From positions 64,174,944 to 64,238,943 of the forward strand of contig OX419755.1 of assembly GCA_948567375.1 (NCBI GenBank): DNA of 64,000 nucleotides, in the 5' to 3' direction. The notes beneath the pieces were generated by a model. The model was not told where the DNA came from. It did no database searches and was given only the letters and a program-made list of their open reading frames with translations. The translations under genes and the position numbers were made by a program. The stretch comes from Lunularia cruciata. Lineage: Eukaryota > Streptophyta > Marchantiopsida > Lunulariales > Lunulariaceae. Shown here piece by piece: positions 25,140 to 35,988 of this stretch; positions within the stretch are counted from its first letter, which is position 1; each line of letters begins with the position of its first letter.

Positions 25140-28100
25140 TGATTAGTTCCAATGGGATTGAAGGCTCAACCTATGCAAGTTTGCTTCACTTACAAGGTAC
25201 AATATCTAATTGGGGTTGTAGGATTTTGGTTGATTTTGGAAGTTTAGAGAATTGAATATCTATGCAAGTAGCAAAGGAATGGGGTATTCCTATCAAGCTA
25301 GTTATTGGAAGTAGATTGATGATGGCGGATGGTAGAAAGGGTTCTGCATTCCATACCTCACATCCTATAACTTTTAAAATTGGGAAAGAGTATTTGGAGC
25401 ATATAAGGTTTGCAGTGGCACCTCCACACTAGGACTACCTTGGCTTGAACATCATAAGGTTCAATTTGATTGGACTTGACGACAAATTCAAGTACAACAC
25501 TAAGGTAGGAATTTCCAATTAGGCTGTCTGGCATCTCTGAGTAAAAAAACTAAGAATAGTCAATCCCAAGATGGGAAATTTGTTGAGAAGGTAGCCATAG
25601 AGCATGCCTTGAAGAGAGTGGAGCCCCAAGATGAGAATTTTGCCACGAAGGCAACCATGGAACAAGCTTTGAAGAGAGATGAGTCCCTAGACGGGAAGTT
25701 TGTTAGTGAAGCAGCCATAGAGCAAGCTTTGGAGGAAGATAAGTCTATTTTTGCAATGTGGATCAAGCCAAGGACAATCTGAGGAGAGCCGAGAGCCTCA
25801 TCAAGCAATGGTTGGTCAGATAGTTCAAGAGTTTGCGAACGTGTTTCTGGATGATCTGCCAAAGGGATTACCCTCCGATCGTGGTATGCCCTTCAAGATT
25901 GAGTTATTGCCAACGAGTACTCTAGTGAGTAGACCAATCTATTGGCTCTCACCAAAGGAGTTGGAGGAGTTGCAAACAACACTTACAGAGTTGTTGGAGA
26001 AGGACTTCATACAACATAGTACCTCTCCTTGGGCAATACCGATACTATTTGTTCCAAAGATAGATGGAGGACTTCATTTCTGTTTTGATTATCATGGACT
26101 CAATAAACAAACAATGAAGAATGCATATCCCTTGCCTCAGATTGATGACTTGCTTGATCAATTGAGTGTAGCATGATACTTTTCCAAGTTGGGTCTTTGC
26201 ATTGGCTATTGGAAAATCCCCTTTGATAAGGAGGATGTGCAAAAGATGGCCTTTTGCACAAGGTATGGGCATTTTTGAGTGGAGAGTTCTACCTTTCGGG
26301 CTCACTAATGCTCTAGTAGTCTTCATGGATCAGATGCATTGGGTATTGGATGGACTATTGGATCGGTATGTGGTGGTGTTCTTGGATGATATCTTAATCT
26401 ATAGCAAGACATAAGTAGAACACTTGAATCACGTGCGAGAAGTCCTAAGATGACTACGACAATGGAAATTCTACTACAAGAAGTCAAAGTGTGCCTTTTG
26501 GCAAAAGGAAGTTACCTTCTTGGGGCACAAGATCTCATCAGAGGGGATCAAGATGAAAGAGGAGAAAATCAAGGCCATTATTGATTGGCCTACTCCAAAG
26601 GATGCTATAGAAGTACGGGCATTTAATGGACTAGCCAGTTTTTACCAATGGTTCATCTATTATTATGCTTGTGTGGCTGCACTATTGACTGACCTCTTGG
26701 GGAAGGACTTGAGCTTCCAGTGGACCACCAAGCACAAAGAAGTATTCCAGAAGTTGAAACATATGGTGTCTTTGAGACCCATTCTTCAACCGTATGATCC
26801 TCAACTACCCTATGTGGTTGATTTTGATGCTTCTAACTTTGCAATTGGAGTTGTGTTGCAACAAGAATTCCCACATGGACATCCCATTGCCTTTGTGTCT
26901 CACCGACTCAATATGGTTGAAAGAAACTACTTTGCTTGAGATTGAGAACAACTTGCAATGGTATATGCCACCAAGGTATGGACGCATTACCTCTTGGGGA
27001 AACAAGTGATCATGCAAACTGATTACAAACCATTGTTGCAGACCTTACACTTGGAACACATGAAGAGTCAACATCATTGATGGGAGGAATAATTCCAATT
27101 GTTTGACATCAAACTTGAGTACAAACCAGGTCGGTTCCACATCATCCCTGATGCTTTATCACAATCACCTGATTTGACGTCTCTTCCACTCATCATAACA
27201 ACAATTATAATGGTGTCAATTGACTCCAAGGTCCAAAACAAGTTTCAGTCAGTTCTACAACAAGACCCCTTCTTCCAAATGGTACATGGTTGCCTTACGA
27301 CATGCGATAAGGAGTAGAACACCTTCTCCGTCAAAGAGGGCCTTCTATTCCATGAGCACAGGATTTATCTTTTAGCCAAAGGTGATCTTCAACTTATGCG
27401 CTTTCAAGAAGTCCATGATTTACCCATAGCTGGTCATATGGGTGTGGACAAGACCTTGGGTACCCTCCAACATTGATGGTGAAGGCCCAATATGACACGA
27501 TATATTTGAGAATTTGTCCAATCGTGTGAGAGTTGCCCATGCAACAAGCCCAGCAACCAAAAGCCGAGTGGACTCCTTCAACCAATCGCCATTCCATCCG
27601 CTCGATGGGAGCATGTGAGCTTGGATCTCATCACATCTTTGCCCAAGACAAAGCAAGGACAGATAACAATCATGGTGTTTGTGGATAAGCTTAGTAAGCA
27701 AATCCACTTGGCACCAACTTGTGATACCATGGATGCTCCAACCTTAGCACAAATCTACTTCAAAAATGTCTTCAAGCATCATGGGATGCCACATGTACTC
27801 ATCTTCGACCACAATCCTTGATTTATCAGGAAGTTTTGGCAAGCACTCTTCTAGATACACAACACCAAGCTTGCTTTGTCCATGGCCTATCATCCTCAAA
27901 CTGATGGACAAACCAAACATGCAAATTGACATTGGAAGATATGTTGCATGCCTTTGTCAATGTCCACCATACCAATTAAGATGAATGTCTTGTAGTTGCA
28001 GAATTTGCCTACAACAATTCCAAACAAGCAAGCACCAAATTTTCTCCTTTCTTTCTCAATTTTGGCCAAGATCTGCTTGTTCCAAATTCTCTTCTTTCTC

Positions 28101-28440
28101 CCCCTCCATCTTAGGTTCTTCATACTTCAACATTCTTGACTACTATATTTCAATCTCTCCAACAAGCCAAATCTCACCTCTTTGTTGCTCAGAATCATAA
28201 AAAACAATATGCGGACCACCATCATTGTGATCTCACCTTTGAAGTCGAGGATAAAGTCATGTTATCCTCTAGTAACCTCCCTCTCCCCCTTGCTACCCAA
28301 GTTCATAAAATTGCCCCAAATTGGATAGGACCGTTTGATGTCAGCCAAATTGTCTCTCTTATTGACTTGCCTTGCCTTGCCTTGTCATATGCATATCCAT
28401 CATGTCTTTCATGTTTCCAAGTTGAAACCCTTTGTTCCTA
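25140..28440 (+). pseudogene. Element C pol remnant (protease, RT, RNase H, integrase)
   Basis: Protease at about 25190-25470 has active-site triplet D-F-G and a late GLPWLE-type strand. RT spans about 25751-26500, with [18 protein letters not shown] and [11 protein letters not shown]. The thumb and RNase H are at about 26510-27060 (YVVDFDASNFAIG). The integrase zinc finger is at about 27410-27540 and the core at about 27615-27930. The NWIGPFD module is near 28318. At least ten stops or frameshifts break the reading, so the element is dead as a protein source. Confidence 0.85.
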
Positions 28441-28479
28441 ACCCCTCTTCCTTTTACTCTCAAGTCCAACCTCTCCCTC

Positions 28480-28700
28480 TTCATGTCTCCATCAATGATC
28501 ATGAGGAGTACGACGTTGATTGTATCCTTGCATGTTGCCGTATTCAACAAGGCCGTCAACAACAGATGGAATACAAGGTCCTTTAGAAAAGATATCCTCT
28601 TCATGATGCCACATGGGAACCTCTTTCTCACCTCCAAAATACACAAATGGCCATCCATGAGTTTGAAGTTTCACTGGCGACAAGGACGTCACCAACTAGC
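28480..28700 (+). pseudogene. Element C chromodomain (end of pol)
   Basis: The reading (EEYDVDCILACCRIQQGR, then an MEYKVL strand and HDATWEP) is the three-strand plus helix core of a retroelement chromodomain. A stop replaces the residue after MEYKVL, where Trp is expected. The polypurine-like GGTGGGGGAATA follows, and the 3' LTR starts at 28713. Confidence 0.8.
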
Positions 28701-28712
28701 GGTGGGGGAATA

Positions 28713-29034
28713 TGTAACAATGGGGGAATATGGAGTTTAGCAACAAAGTTAGTAGGGCTAACAAAGTAGCAAATAAGACAAATAATCCTATAATATTCCA
28801 AAAGTATCTAGGAAGCTTCTTGGGAAGCTTCTCGGCTAGCTAAGCTTGCACCTCAAGTAAATAGCTTCTAGAAGGAGGTTTCTAGAAGCTTCCAACTAGC
28901 TTAGCTTGCACGCCAAATAGATAGTTTCTAGAAGGTAACTTCTTGAGAAGCTTCCTCGTTAACTTGGCTTGCACTCTAAGAAAGCGGCTCAAGGAAACTT
29001 CTTGAGAAGCTTCTCAAGGGCCTTGTATGTTACC
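28713..29034 (+). repeat. 3' LTR of element C, first piece
   Basis: The piece begins TGTAACAATGGGG after the polypurine tract and runs to GTATGTTACC, where element D begins. Its remaining 111 bp, starting at the TATA box, lie at 34644-34754. It contains a perfect three-unit TTC-GAA-TTC array at 28880-28892. Confidence 0.9.
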
Positions 29035-29443
29035 TATAAAAGATGGAGACCAAGGAGAGAAATAGGAGAATGGAACCTCACATTGGGACACTTGAATGAA
29101 GGAAAACTCCAAATGCCTAGCATCAAATTTGGCTTTGGTATTTATAGGTTGCATACAAGGCCGAAGCTTCCTCAAGCCGCTCTTTTAGAGTGCAAGCCAA
29201 GTTAACTAGGAAGCTTCTCAAGAAGCTTCCTTCTAGAAGCCGCCTACTTGACGTGCAAGCTAAGCTAGTTGGAAGCTTCTAAAAGCTTCCTTCTAGAAGC
29301 TACTTACTTGTGGTGCAAGCTAAGCTAACTGGGAAGCTTCCCAAGAAGCTTCCTAGATACTTCCGGAATATTCTAGGCTAATTTGTCTTATGTGCTACTT
29401 CGTAAGTCCGACTAACTTTGTTGCTAAACTCCATATTATTACA
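29035..29443 (-). repeat. 3' LTR of element D
   Basis: The 409-bp LTR is the reverse complement of the family LTR. Its inner boundary (ATTATTACA, 29443) is followed by TATTCCCCCACCG, the reverse complement of the same polypurine tract that precedes the C 3' LTR. Confidence 0.92.
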
Positions 29444-29475
29444 TATTCCCCCACCGTTAATTGGTGACATACTCA

Positions 29476-30990
29476 TTACCAATGAAGCTTTGAATTCTTG
29501 GATGGCTGTTTGTGCATTCTGGAGGTGAGATAGAGGTTCTCATGTGGCATCATGAAGGGGATACCCTTTCCAAAGGACCTTGTACTCCATATGTTGGCAA
29601 CGGCCTTGTTGAATATGGCGACATGCAAGGAAACAATCAACTTTATACTCCACACAATCATTGATAGGGACAAGAAGAGGGAGAGGTTGGACTCAAGAGG
29701 AAAAGGAAGAGGGGTTAGGAACAAAAGGTTTCAACTTGGAAACATGAAAGACAAGATGGATATGCATATGACAAGGCAAGCAAGTAGATAAGCAACATGA
29801 GAGACAATTTCGGTGATATCAAAGGGTCCTATCCAATTAGGGGCAAGTTTACAAACTTGGGTATCAAGTAGGAGAGGGAGGTTACTAGAGGATAGCATGA
29901 CTTTATCACTGACTTCAAAGGTGAGATCACGATAATGGTGGTCCGCATATTGTTTTTGGCAATTCAGAGCAACAAGGAAGGTAGACTTGGCTTGTTGGAG
30001 AGAGTGGGATATAGTGGTCAAGAATGTGGAAGTATGAGGAACTTGAGATTGAGGGGGAGCAAGAAGAGAATTTGGAACAAGCAGATCTTGGCCAAAATTG
30101 AAGAAGAAAGGAGAAAATCCGGTGCTTACCTATTTGGAATTGTTATAGGCAAATTCTATAACTACAAGACATTCATCCTAATTGGTATGGTGGACATTGA
30201 CAAAGGCACACAACATATCCTCCAATGTACAATTTGCAGGTTTGGTTTGTCTATCAGTTTGTGGATGAAGGCCGTGGACAAAGCAAGCTTGGTGCCAAGT
30301 ATCTGGAAGGGTGCTTACCAAAACTTCTGAATAAATCAAGGATCACGGTCGGAGATGAGTACACGTGGCATCCGATGGTGCTTGAAGACATTGTCAAAGT
30401 AGATTTGCGCTAAGGTTGGAGCATCCATGATATCACAAGTTGGTGCCAAGTGGATTTGCTTACTAAGCTTATCCACAAACACCACAATTGTTGTGTGTTC
30501 TTGTTTTGTCTTTGGCAAAGATTTGATGAGATCCAAGCTCACATGCTCCCAATGAGTGGGTGGAATGGCAAGTGGTTGAAAGAGTCCACTCGGCTTCTAG
30601 TTGTTGGCCTTGTTACATTGGCAGTTCTCACACAATCGGAAAAATTCTCGAACATCTTGTGTCATGTTAGGCCACCACCATTGACGTTGGAGGGTACCCA
30701 AGGTCTTGTCCACACCCATGTGACCAATGATGGGTAAATCATGGGCTTCTTGAAGGCGCACAAGTTGAAGATCACTTTTAGTTGGAACATAGATCCGGTC
30801 TTCATGGAATAAAAGGCCCTCCTTGATAGAGAAGGTGTTGTACTCCTTATCGCATGCCGTAAGGCAACCATGTACCATTTGGAAGAAAGGATCTTGGTGT
30901 AGAGCTGACTGAAACTTGTTTTGGACCTTGTAGTCAATTGATACCGTTGAAATTGCCGTTGTGATGAGAGGAAGAGACTTCAAATCAAGT
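29476..30990 (-). pseudogene. Element D integrase and chromodomain
   Basis: Read on the minus strand, 30983-30597 gives the end of the spacer and the H-H-C-C zinc finger (HDLPIIGHMG ... CENCQ). 30542-30336 is the integrase core start (DLIKSLPKT, then ISDRDP with a catalytic Asp). 30021-29731 covers the C-domain with NWIGPFD. About 29665-29500 is the chromodomain (VEYKVDCFLACRHIQQGR, LWKGYPLHDAT), where the next Trp codon is a TGA stop. Frameshifts separate these blocks. Confidence 0.87.
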
Positions 30991-31049
30991 TGTCGTGATA
31001 AAGCATCAGGGATGACATGGAACCTACCTGGTTTGTACTCAAGTTTGAT

Positions 31050-32423
31050 GTCATACAGTTGGAGTTGTTCCTCCCATCAAGGATGTCAATTGTTCATGCG
31101 TTCTAAGTGTAAGGTCTGCAACAATGGTTTGTGATCAGTTTGCATGATCACTTGTTTCTCCTAGACGTAATGCCTCCATACCTTGGTAGCCTATTACCAT
31201 TTCAAGTTGTTCTCAATCTCAAACAAAGTAGTTTCATTCAGCCATATTGAGTCGGCAAGACACAAAGGCAATGGGATGGAGTCCATCTGGGAATTCTTGT
31301 TGCAGCACAACTCCAATTGCAAAGTTAGAAGCATCAAAATCAACCACACAAGGTAGCAAAGGATCATATGGTTGAAGAATGGGTCTTGAAGACACCATAT
31401 GCTTTAACTTCTGGAATGCTTCTTCATGCTTGGTGGTCCATTAGACCAGTCAATGGTCAATAAGAGGCCAATCAATGGTGCAACCACATGAGCATAATGA
31501 TGGATGAACTGTTGGTAAAAACGAGCCAATCCATTGAATGCACATACTTTTGTAGCATCCTTTGGGGTAGGCCAATCATTAATGGCTTTGATTTTCTCTT
31601 CTTCCATCTTGATCTTATGACCCAAGAAGGTAACCTCCTTCTGCCAAAAGGCACACTTTGACTTCTTGCAGTAAAATTTCCATTGTCGTAGTCGTCTTAG
31701 GACTTCTCACACATGATTCACATGTTTTGTCTATGTCTTACTATAAATTAAGATATCATCTAAGAACACCACCACAGACCAATCCAATAGTTCATCTAAC
31801 ACCCGATGCATTTGATCCATGAAGATTGTTGGAGCATTAGTGAGCCCGAAAGGTAGAACTATCCACTCAAAATGCCCATACCTTGTACAAAAGGTAGTCT
31901 TTTGCACATCCTCTCTATCAATAGGAATTTTCCAATAGCCGCTACAAAGATCCAACTTGGAAAAGTAGCATGCTCCACTTAGTTGATCAAGCAAGTCATC
32001 AATCCAAGGCAAGGGATATGAATTCTTCATGGTTTGCTTATTGAGCCCATGGTAATCAATACAAAAACAAAGTCTTCCATCCTTCTTTGGAACAAATAGT
32101 ACCGGTGCTTCCCAAGGAGAGGTACTATGTTGTATGAAGTCCTTCTCCAACAACTCTGTAAGTGTTGTTTGCAACTCCTCCAACTCCTTTGGTGAGACCC
32201 AATAGATCGGTCTACTCACTAGAGTACTCCCTGGTAATAACTCAATCTTGAAGGGCATACCTCGATCGGAGGGTAATCCCTTTGGTAGATCATCCAAAAA
32301 CACGTCTGCAAACTCCTGAACTATCCGATCAACCATTGCTTGATGAGGCTCTTGGCCCTCCTCTGATTGTTCTTGTGCAATTGGCTTGATCCACACTACG
32401 AATATAGACTTATCTTCCTCCAA
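31050..32423 (-). pseudogene. Element D reverse transcriptase and RNase H
   Basis: 32423-31731 is an uninterrupted 230-codon frame. It contains [44 protein letters not shown] and the catalytic [10 protein letters not shown]. This is a complete Ty3/gypsy RT palm. The thumb and RNase H continue to about 31050 but are interrupted (for example at 31625-31404). Of all copies in the window this RT is closest to functional. Confidence 0.9.
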
Positions 32424-34200
32424 GCTTGCTCTATGGCTGCTTTACTAACTAACTCCCCTTCCAGGGACTCATCTCTCTTGCTAGCTTGCTCCATGGTTGC
32501 CTTCTTGGCAAACTTCTCATCTTGGGACTCCCCTCCCTTCAAGGTTTTCTCTATGGCTACCTTCTCAACAAATTTCTCATCTTGGGATTGACTATTCTTA
32601 GGTGTTTTACTTAGAGGTGCCAGACAACCTAATCGGAAATTCCTACCTTGGTGTTTTACTTGAATTTGGCATCAGGTCCAATCAAATTGAACTTTATGAC
32701 ATTCAAGCCAAGGTAGACCCAAAATGATATCATAGTGTAGAGGTGCCACTACAAACCTCATACACTCCAAATACTCCTTCCCAATCTTGAAGGTAGCAAG
32801 ATGCAAGGTGCGGAATGTAGAACACTTTCTACTATCCGCCATCATCAAACTACTTCCAATCATTGGCTTGATAGGAATACCTAATTCCTTTGCTACTTGC
32901 ATAGACATGCAATTCTCTAAACTTCCAAAATCAACCAAAATCCTACAACCTAGATTAGATTTTGTACCTTGCAAGTGAAGCAAACTTTCATAGGTCAAGC
33001 CTTCAATCCCATTGGAACTAATCAAGCTCCCAGTACGTGGCTCAAAATCTCCTATTGGGATTCTTCATTTCCCTGATCATTTGGTTCCACAAACTCCATC
33101 TGGGCAACTTGTCAAGGTCGCTCATTCCTCTATGGACATTCAACAATGTGATGTCTAGCTTGGCAACAATAAAAACAACCTCCATTTTGTCGCAATCTTT
33201 CTCTATCTGTTACACCAAGTGGCCTCCATTGGATAGCATCAATCTCCATTGGTGTTGGTTCTTCCACCCGTGCGTATTGTACTGGTAAGCTTGGTGTAAG
33301 TCAAGGTCAAGACTAAGTTGTTGCAACCAAGGAATCAAAGCGCTCAGCCAATTGCATGGCTTCTTCGACATTTTGTGGTTCTTGCATGGTCATCTCCAAT
33401 TTAGTTTGTGACTTAATCCCTGCACAAATCAATCCAGAACTTCTCCTTCTTGTATATCTAGAATTTGCATGATGATGTTCTGAAATTGTGTGATGTAGCC
33501 TCTTACTAAGCCAATCTGCTTCAACTCTACCAATTTATATTGTGTGGCTTGGTGGCATTTATAGTTTGAAATCGACCAAGTATTGCATCCTTGAATTCTA
33601 TCCATGTCAAAATTGGTGCAACAATCGGTCGTTCAGCTTGCACCACTCGGAATCGCCACCAAAGTTTTGCCACACCATCCGATTGGCTAGAAGCCAAGAG
33701 AATTTGTTTCCGTTCATCTTGAAGACTGGTGGCTTCAAAGTAACATTTGCAATCAAACACAAAATTCTCCACTGTGCCCAAAAGATTCTTGCCTTCAAAC
33801 ACCTTAGGCTTTGGAAATTTAATACAATCTTCTCCATCTCAGACTGGTGCTCTCTCTATATGTTCTCGTTGTTGTTGGTCTCATTCATCCAACAATCAAG
33901 TAAGGTGCTCGATTTGTTGTTGCATTGCAAGGATAATGTTTGGTATTTCCGCCATAGCTACTACTCTATCCTGCTACTCCTAATTTATCTAATTGATTAA
34001 CACATAGATGCAACACGTCCACCGTTCTCCATAAGTTACCATTGGAGGAATCAAGGGTTGCTCAGACAAGATGATCATATGTAGAAAATCTTGCCCAAAG
34101 CGCGAGATGATGAATTGTGTGAAATGATACTTGGGTAATATATGGACATGAAAATCCCAAGGGTTTGGCGGAAGTGGATTTGGCAGTCCATAAATTCCAT
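32424..34200 (-). pseudogene. Element D gag and protease
   Basis: Minus-strand gag occupies about 34200-33060, with a domain frame 33802-33527. The zinc knuckle at about 33190-33145 has the C-x2-C-x4-H-x4-C ligands intact. Protease is at 33025-32672. Its active-site triplet is D-F-G instead of D-S/T-G, the same as in element C, and it closes with DIILGLPWLE. Stops remain in gag. Confidence 0.85.
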
Positions 34201-34213
34201 CCATCCCATTCTT

Positions 34214-34225
34214 GCTCTGATACCA
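34214..34225 (-). other. Primer-binding site of element D (perfect tRNA-iMet type)
   Basis: GCTCTGATACCA on the plus strand is the reverse complement of TGGTATCAGAGC. It is one base from the LTR, the same spacing as in C. Confidence 0.93.
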
Positions 34226-34226
34226 A

Positions 34227-34638
34227 TGTAAAAGACCAAGACCGAGGAGAGAAATAGGAGTATAGAACCTCACATTGGGACACTTGAATGAAGGAAAACT
34301 CAGAATGCCTAGCATGAGCTCTGGCTTTGGTATTTATATGTAGCATAAAAGGCCCTTGAGAAGCTTCTCAAGAAGCTTCCTTAAGCCGCTTCGTTAGAGT
34401 GCAAGCCAAGTTAAGTAGAAAGCTTCTCAAGAAGCTTCCTTTTAGAAGCCACCTACTTGACGTGCAAGCTAAGCTAGTTGGAAGCTTCTAGAAGCTACTT
34501 ACTTGTAGTGCAAGCTAAACCAGCTAGGAAGCTTCCCAAGAAGCTTCCTAGATACTTCCAGAATATTCTAGGCTAATTTGTCTTATGTGCTACTTTGTAA
34601 GTCCAACTAACTTTGTTGTTAAACTCTATATTGTTACA
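34227..34638 (-). repeat. 5' LTR of element D, with TATA box and heat-shock-like array
   Basis: This complete 412-bp minus LTR runs from TGTAAAAGACC (34227) to TTGTTACA (34638). Its TATA box is at 34338-34331. Upstream of it in LTR sense are GAAGCTTC units, including a three-unit GAA-TTC-GAA array at 34481-34493. It served as the reference for reassembling LTR B. Confidence 0.93.
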
Positions 34639-34643
34639 TTACC

Positions 34644-34754
34644 TATAAATACCAAAGCCAAAGCTCATGCTAGGCATTCAAAGTTTTCACTCATTCAAGT
34701 GTCCCAATGTGAGGTTCCATTCTCCTATTTCTCTCCTCGGTCTTGGTTTTTACA
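34644..34754 (+). repeat. 3' LTR of element C, second piece
   Basis: The piece begins TATAAATACC directly after the second TTACC copy and ends TTTTTACA. It completes the LTR broken at 29034. Confidence 0.9.
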
Positions 34755-34759
34755 AGGCC

Positions 34760-35045
34760 CTTGAGAAGTTTCTCAAGAAGCTTCCTTGAGCAACTTTCTT
34801 AGAGTGCAAGCCAAGTTAACTAGGAAGTTTCTCGAGAAACTTCCTTCTAAAAGCTGCTTACTTGGCGTGCAAGCTAAGCTAGTTGGAAGCTTCTAGAAGC
34901 TTCCTTATAGAATCTTCTCACTTGGGGTGCAAGCTAAGCTTGTCAGGAAGCTTCTTAGATACTTCCAAAATATTCTAGGATAATTTGTCTTATTTGCTAC
35001 TTTGTTAGTCCTACTAACTTTGTCGCTAAACTCCATATTATTACA
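34760..35045 (-). repeat. LTR B, right-hand piece (5' part of the LTR in its own sense)
   Basis: This piece continues the LTR that stops at 23523. It holds a perfect four-unit heat-shock-element-like array at 34886-34903 (GAA-TTC-GAA-TTC, each separated by two bases). It ends ATTATTACA against the TCAAT duplication. Confidence 0.88.
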
Positions 35046-35050
35046 TCAAT

Positions 35051-35948
35051 TGTACTTAAATGTAATCTTTTCCCATCATGGCTTATCTCGAGTGCTCATC
35101 ACCAATAGAGGTACTCAATTCACTATTTTGTTTTGGAGAACTCTCTTTGGGTTCTTCAAAACCAAATTGGCTATGTCCATAGCTTACCATCCATGGACCG
35201 ATGGACAAACATAGAGGGAAAATTGCACTATTGAAGACATGCTTTGGGGCTTTACTCTAGATGAGCAAGAGAGTTGGGACACCTTACTCCCATTGGTGGA
35301 ATTTATGTACAACAAGTGAATGCTTCCACACAAGTCACACCATTCTTCCTCATGTATGGAGAGCATCCTTTCACACCTTCAAGCTTGATGAAGGTCTGTC
35401 TAGTGGCTATCAAGTTAGACATTGTCAACACTTTTGTTTCTAGAATCCAACAAGGAGAAGAGCACGCCAAGCATAGGTTCCATCTCACCCAAAACTGGCA
35501 AAAGTAGTATGCAAATGCACATTGTCAACAAATAGAGTTCAATGTGGGAGATCAAGTCTTCTTGTCAACCACCAACCTCAAGTTAGTTGGTCCTCATAAG
35601 CTCAGATCTCATTTCATTGGACCTTTCTCCATCTTGCATCACATTGGAGCTATGGCCTATCACCTCGAGCTCCCGCCACATATGAAGATCCACCCAGTGT
35701 TTGATGTTTCCTTATTATGCCTACATGCTCCTCGACCACCCCACTTCTCTTCCATCCAAGAAAGTTGACCTTGTTTAACCCTGGTTGATAACGTAGAGGA
35801 GTATGAAATCAAATGCATTCTCCAAAAGTGCATCCAAGGTACCCGCCATCCATGTGTGGAATACCTAGTACACTTGAAAAGGTACTCCTTTTATGAGGCT
35901 ACATGGGAGCCAGCAGCACTAGTGTTAGTGAAATCCTTTGAGCAATAG
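35051..35948 (+). pseudogene. Element A pol, second part (integrase core C-half, GPF module, chromodomain)
   Basis: Translation resumes directly after the second TCAAT copy with the integrase core (FSHHGLSRVLI, TKLAMSIAYHPWTDGQT). It continues through a frameshifted C-domain to an HFIGPFSILHHIG module at about 35600. At about 35800-35935 is a chromodomain (EEYEIKCIL..., then YEATWEP). The chromodomain places A in the chromovirus branch of Ty3/gypsy, whose integrases are linked to modified chromatin. Frameshifts and stops are present. Confidence 0.82.
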
Positions 35949-35973
35949 CTTCACAACAAGGACGTTGCGTCTT

Positions 35974-35986
35974 AAAAGGAGAGAGG
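35974..35986 (+). other. Polypurine tract of element A
   Basis: AAAAGGAGAGAGG lies two bases before the 3' LTR start, which is the position of the plus-strand primer in LTR retrotransposons. Confidence 0.8.
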
Positions 35987-35988
35987 TT

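Larger units (their letters stand above)
29035..34638 (-). mobile_element. Level 3 of nest: chromovirus element D (minus), inserted in the 3' LTR of C
   Basis: The 5604-bp element is in minus orientation. Its 5' LTR is 34227-34638, primer-binding site 34214-34225, internal region 29444-34226 and 3' LTR 29035-29443. The TTACC duplication flanks it exactly (29030-29034 and 34639-34643). Its outer left end reads TATAAAAG where TGTAAAAG is expected, one G-to-A change. It is the best-preserved copy, with a 230-codon uninterrupted RT frame and an intact zinc knuckle. It has the same order of domains as C, and lies tail to tail with it. Confidence 0.94.
23524..34754 (+). mobile_element. Level 2 of nest: chromovirus element C (plus), inserted in LTR B, split by element D
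   Basis: The 5' LTR is 23524-23935 and the internal region 23936-28712. The 3' LTR is in two pieces, 28713-29034 and 34644-34754, separated by element D. The target duplication is AGGCT (23519-23523) and AGGCC (34755-34759), one transition apart. With D removed C is about 5.6 kb. The body has gag, protease, RT, RNase H, integrase and chromodomain, and carries many stops. It belongs to the same family as B, D and E. Confidence 0.92.
23396..35045 (-). mobile_element. Level 1 of nest: LTR B (solo, minus) inserted in element A integrase, itself split by element C
   Basis: The outer ends are TGTAAAAGACC (23396) and ATTATTACA (35045), flanked by TCAAT at 23391-23395 and 35046-35050. Only two pieces belong to B: 23396-23523 and 34760-35045. 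Placed together they make one 414-bp minus-strand LTR collinear with the complete LTR at 34227-34638. B has no internal region, so it was a solo LTR when element C inserted. It interrupts the integrase of A. Confidence 0.9.

Noticed and set aside
23396..35045. A single giant palindromic mobile element
   Set aside because: The symmetry is offset by about 300 bp. Three separate target duplications (TCAAT, AGGCY, TTACC) explain every junction as successive insertions.
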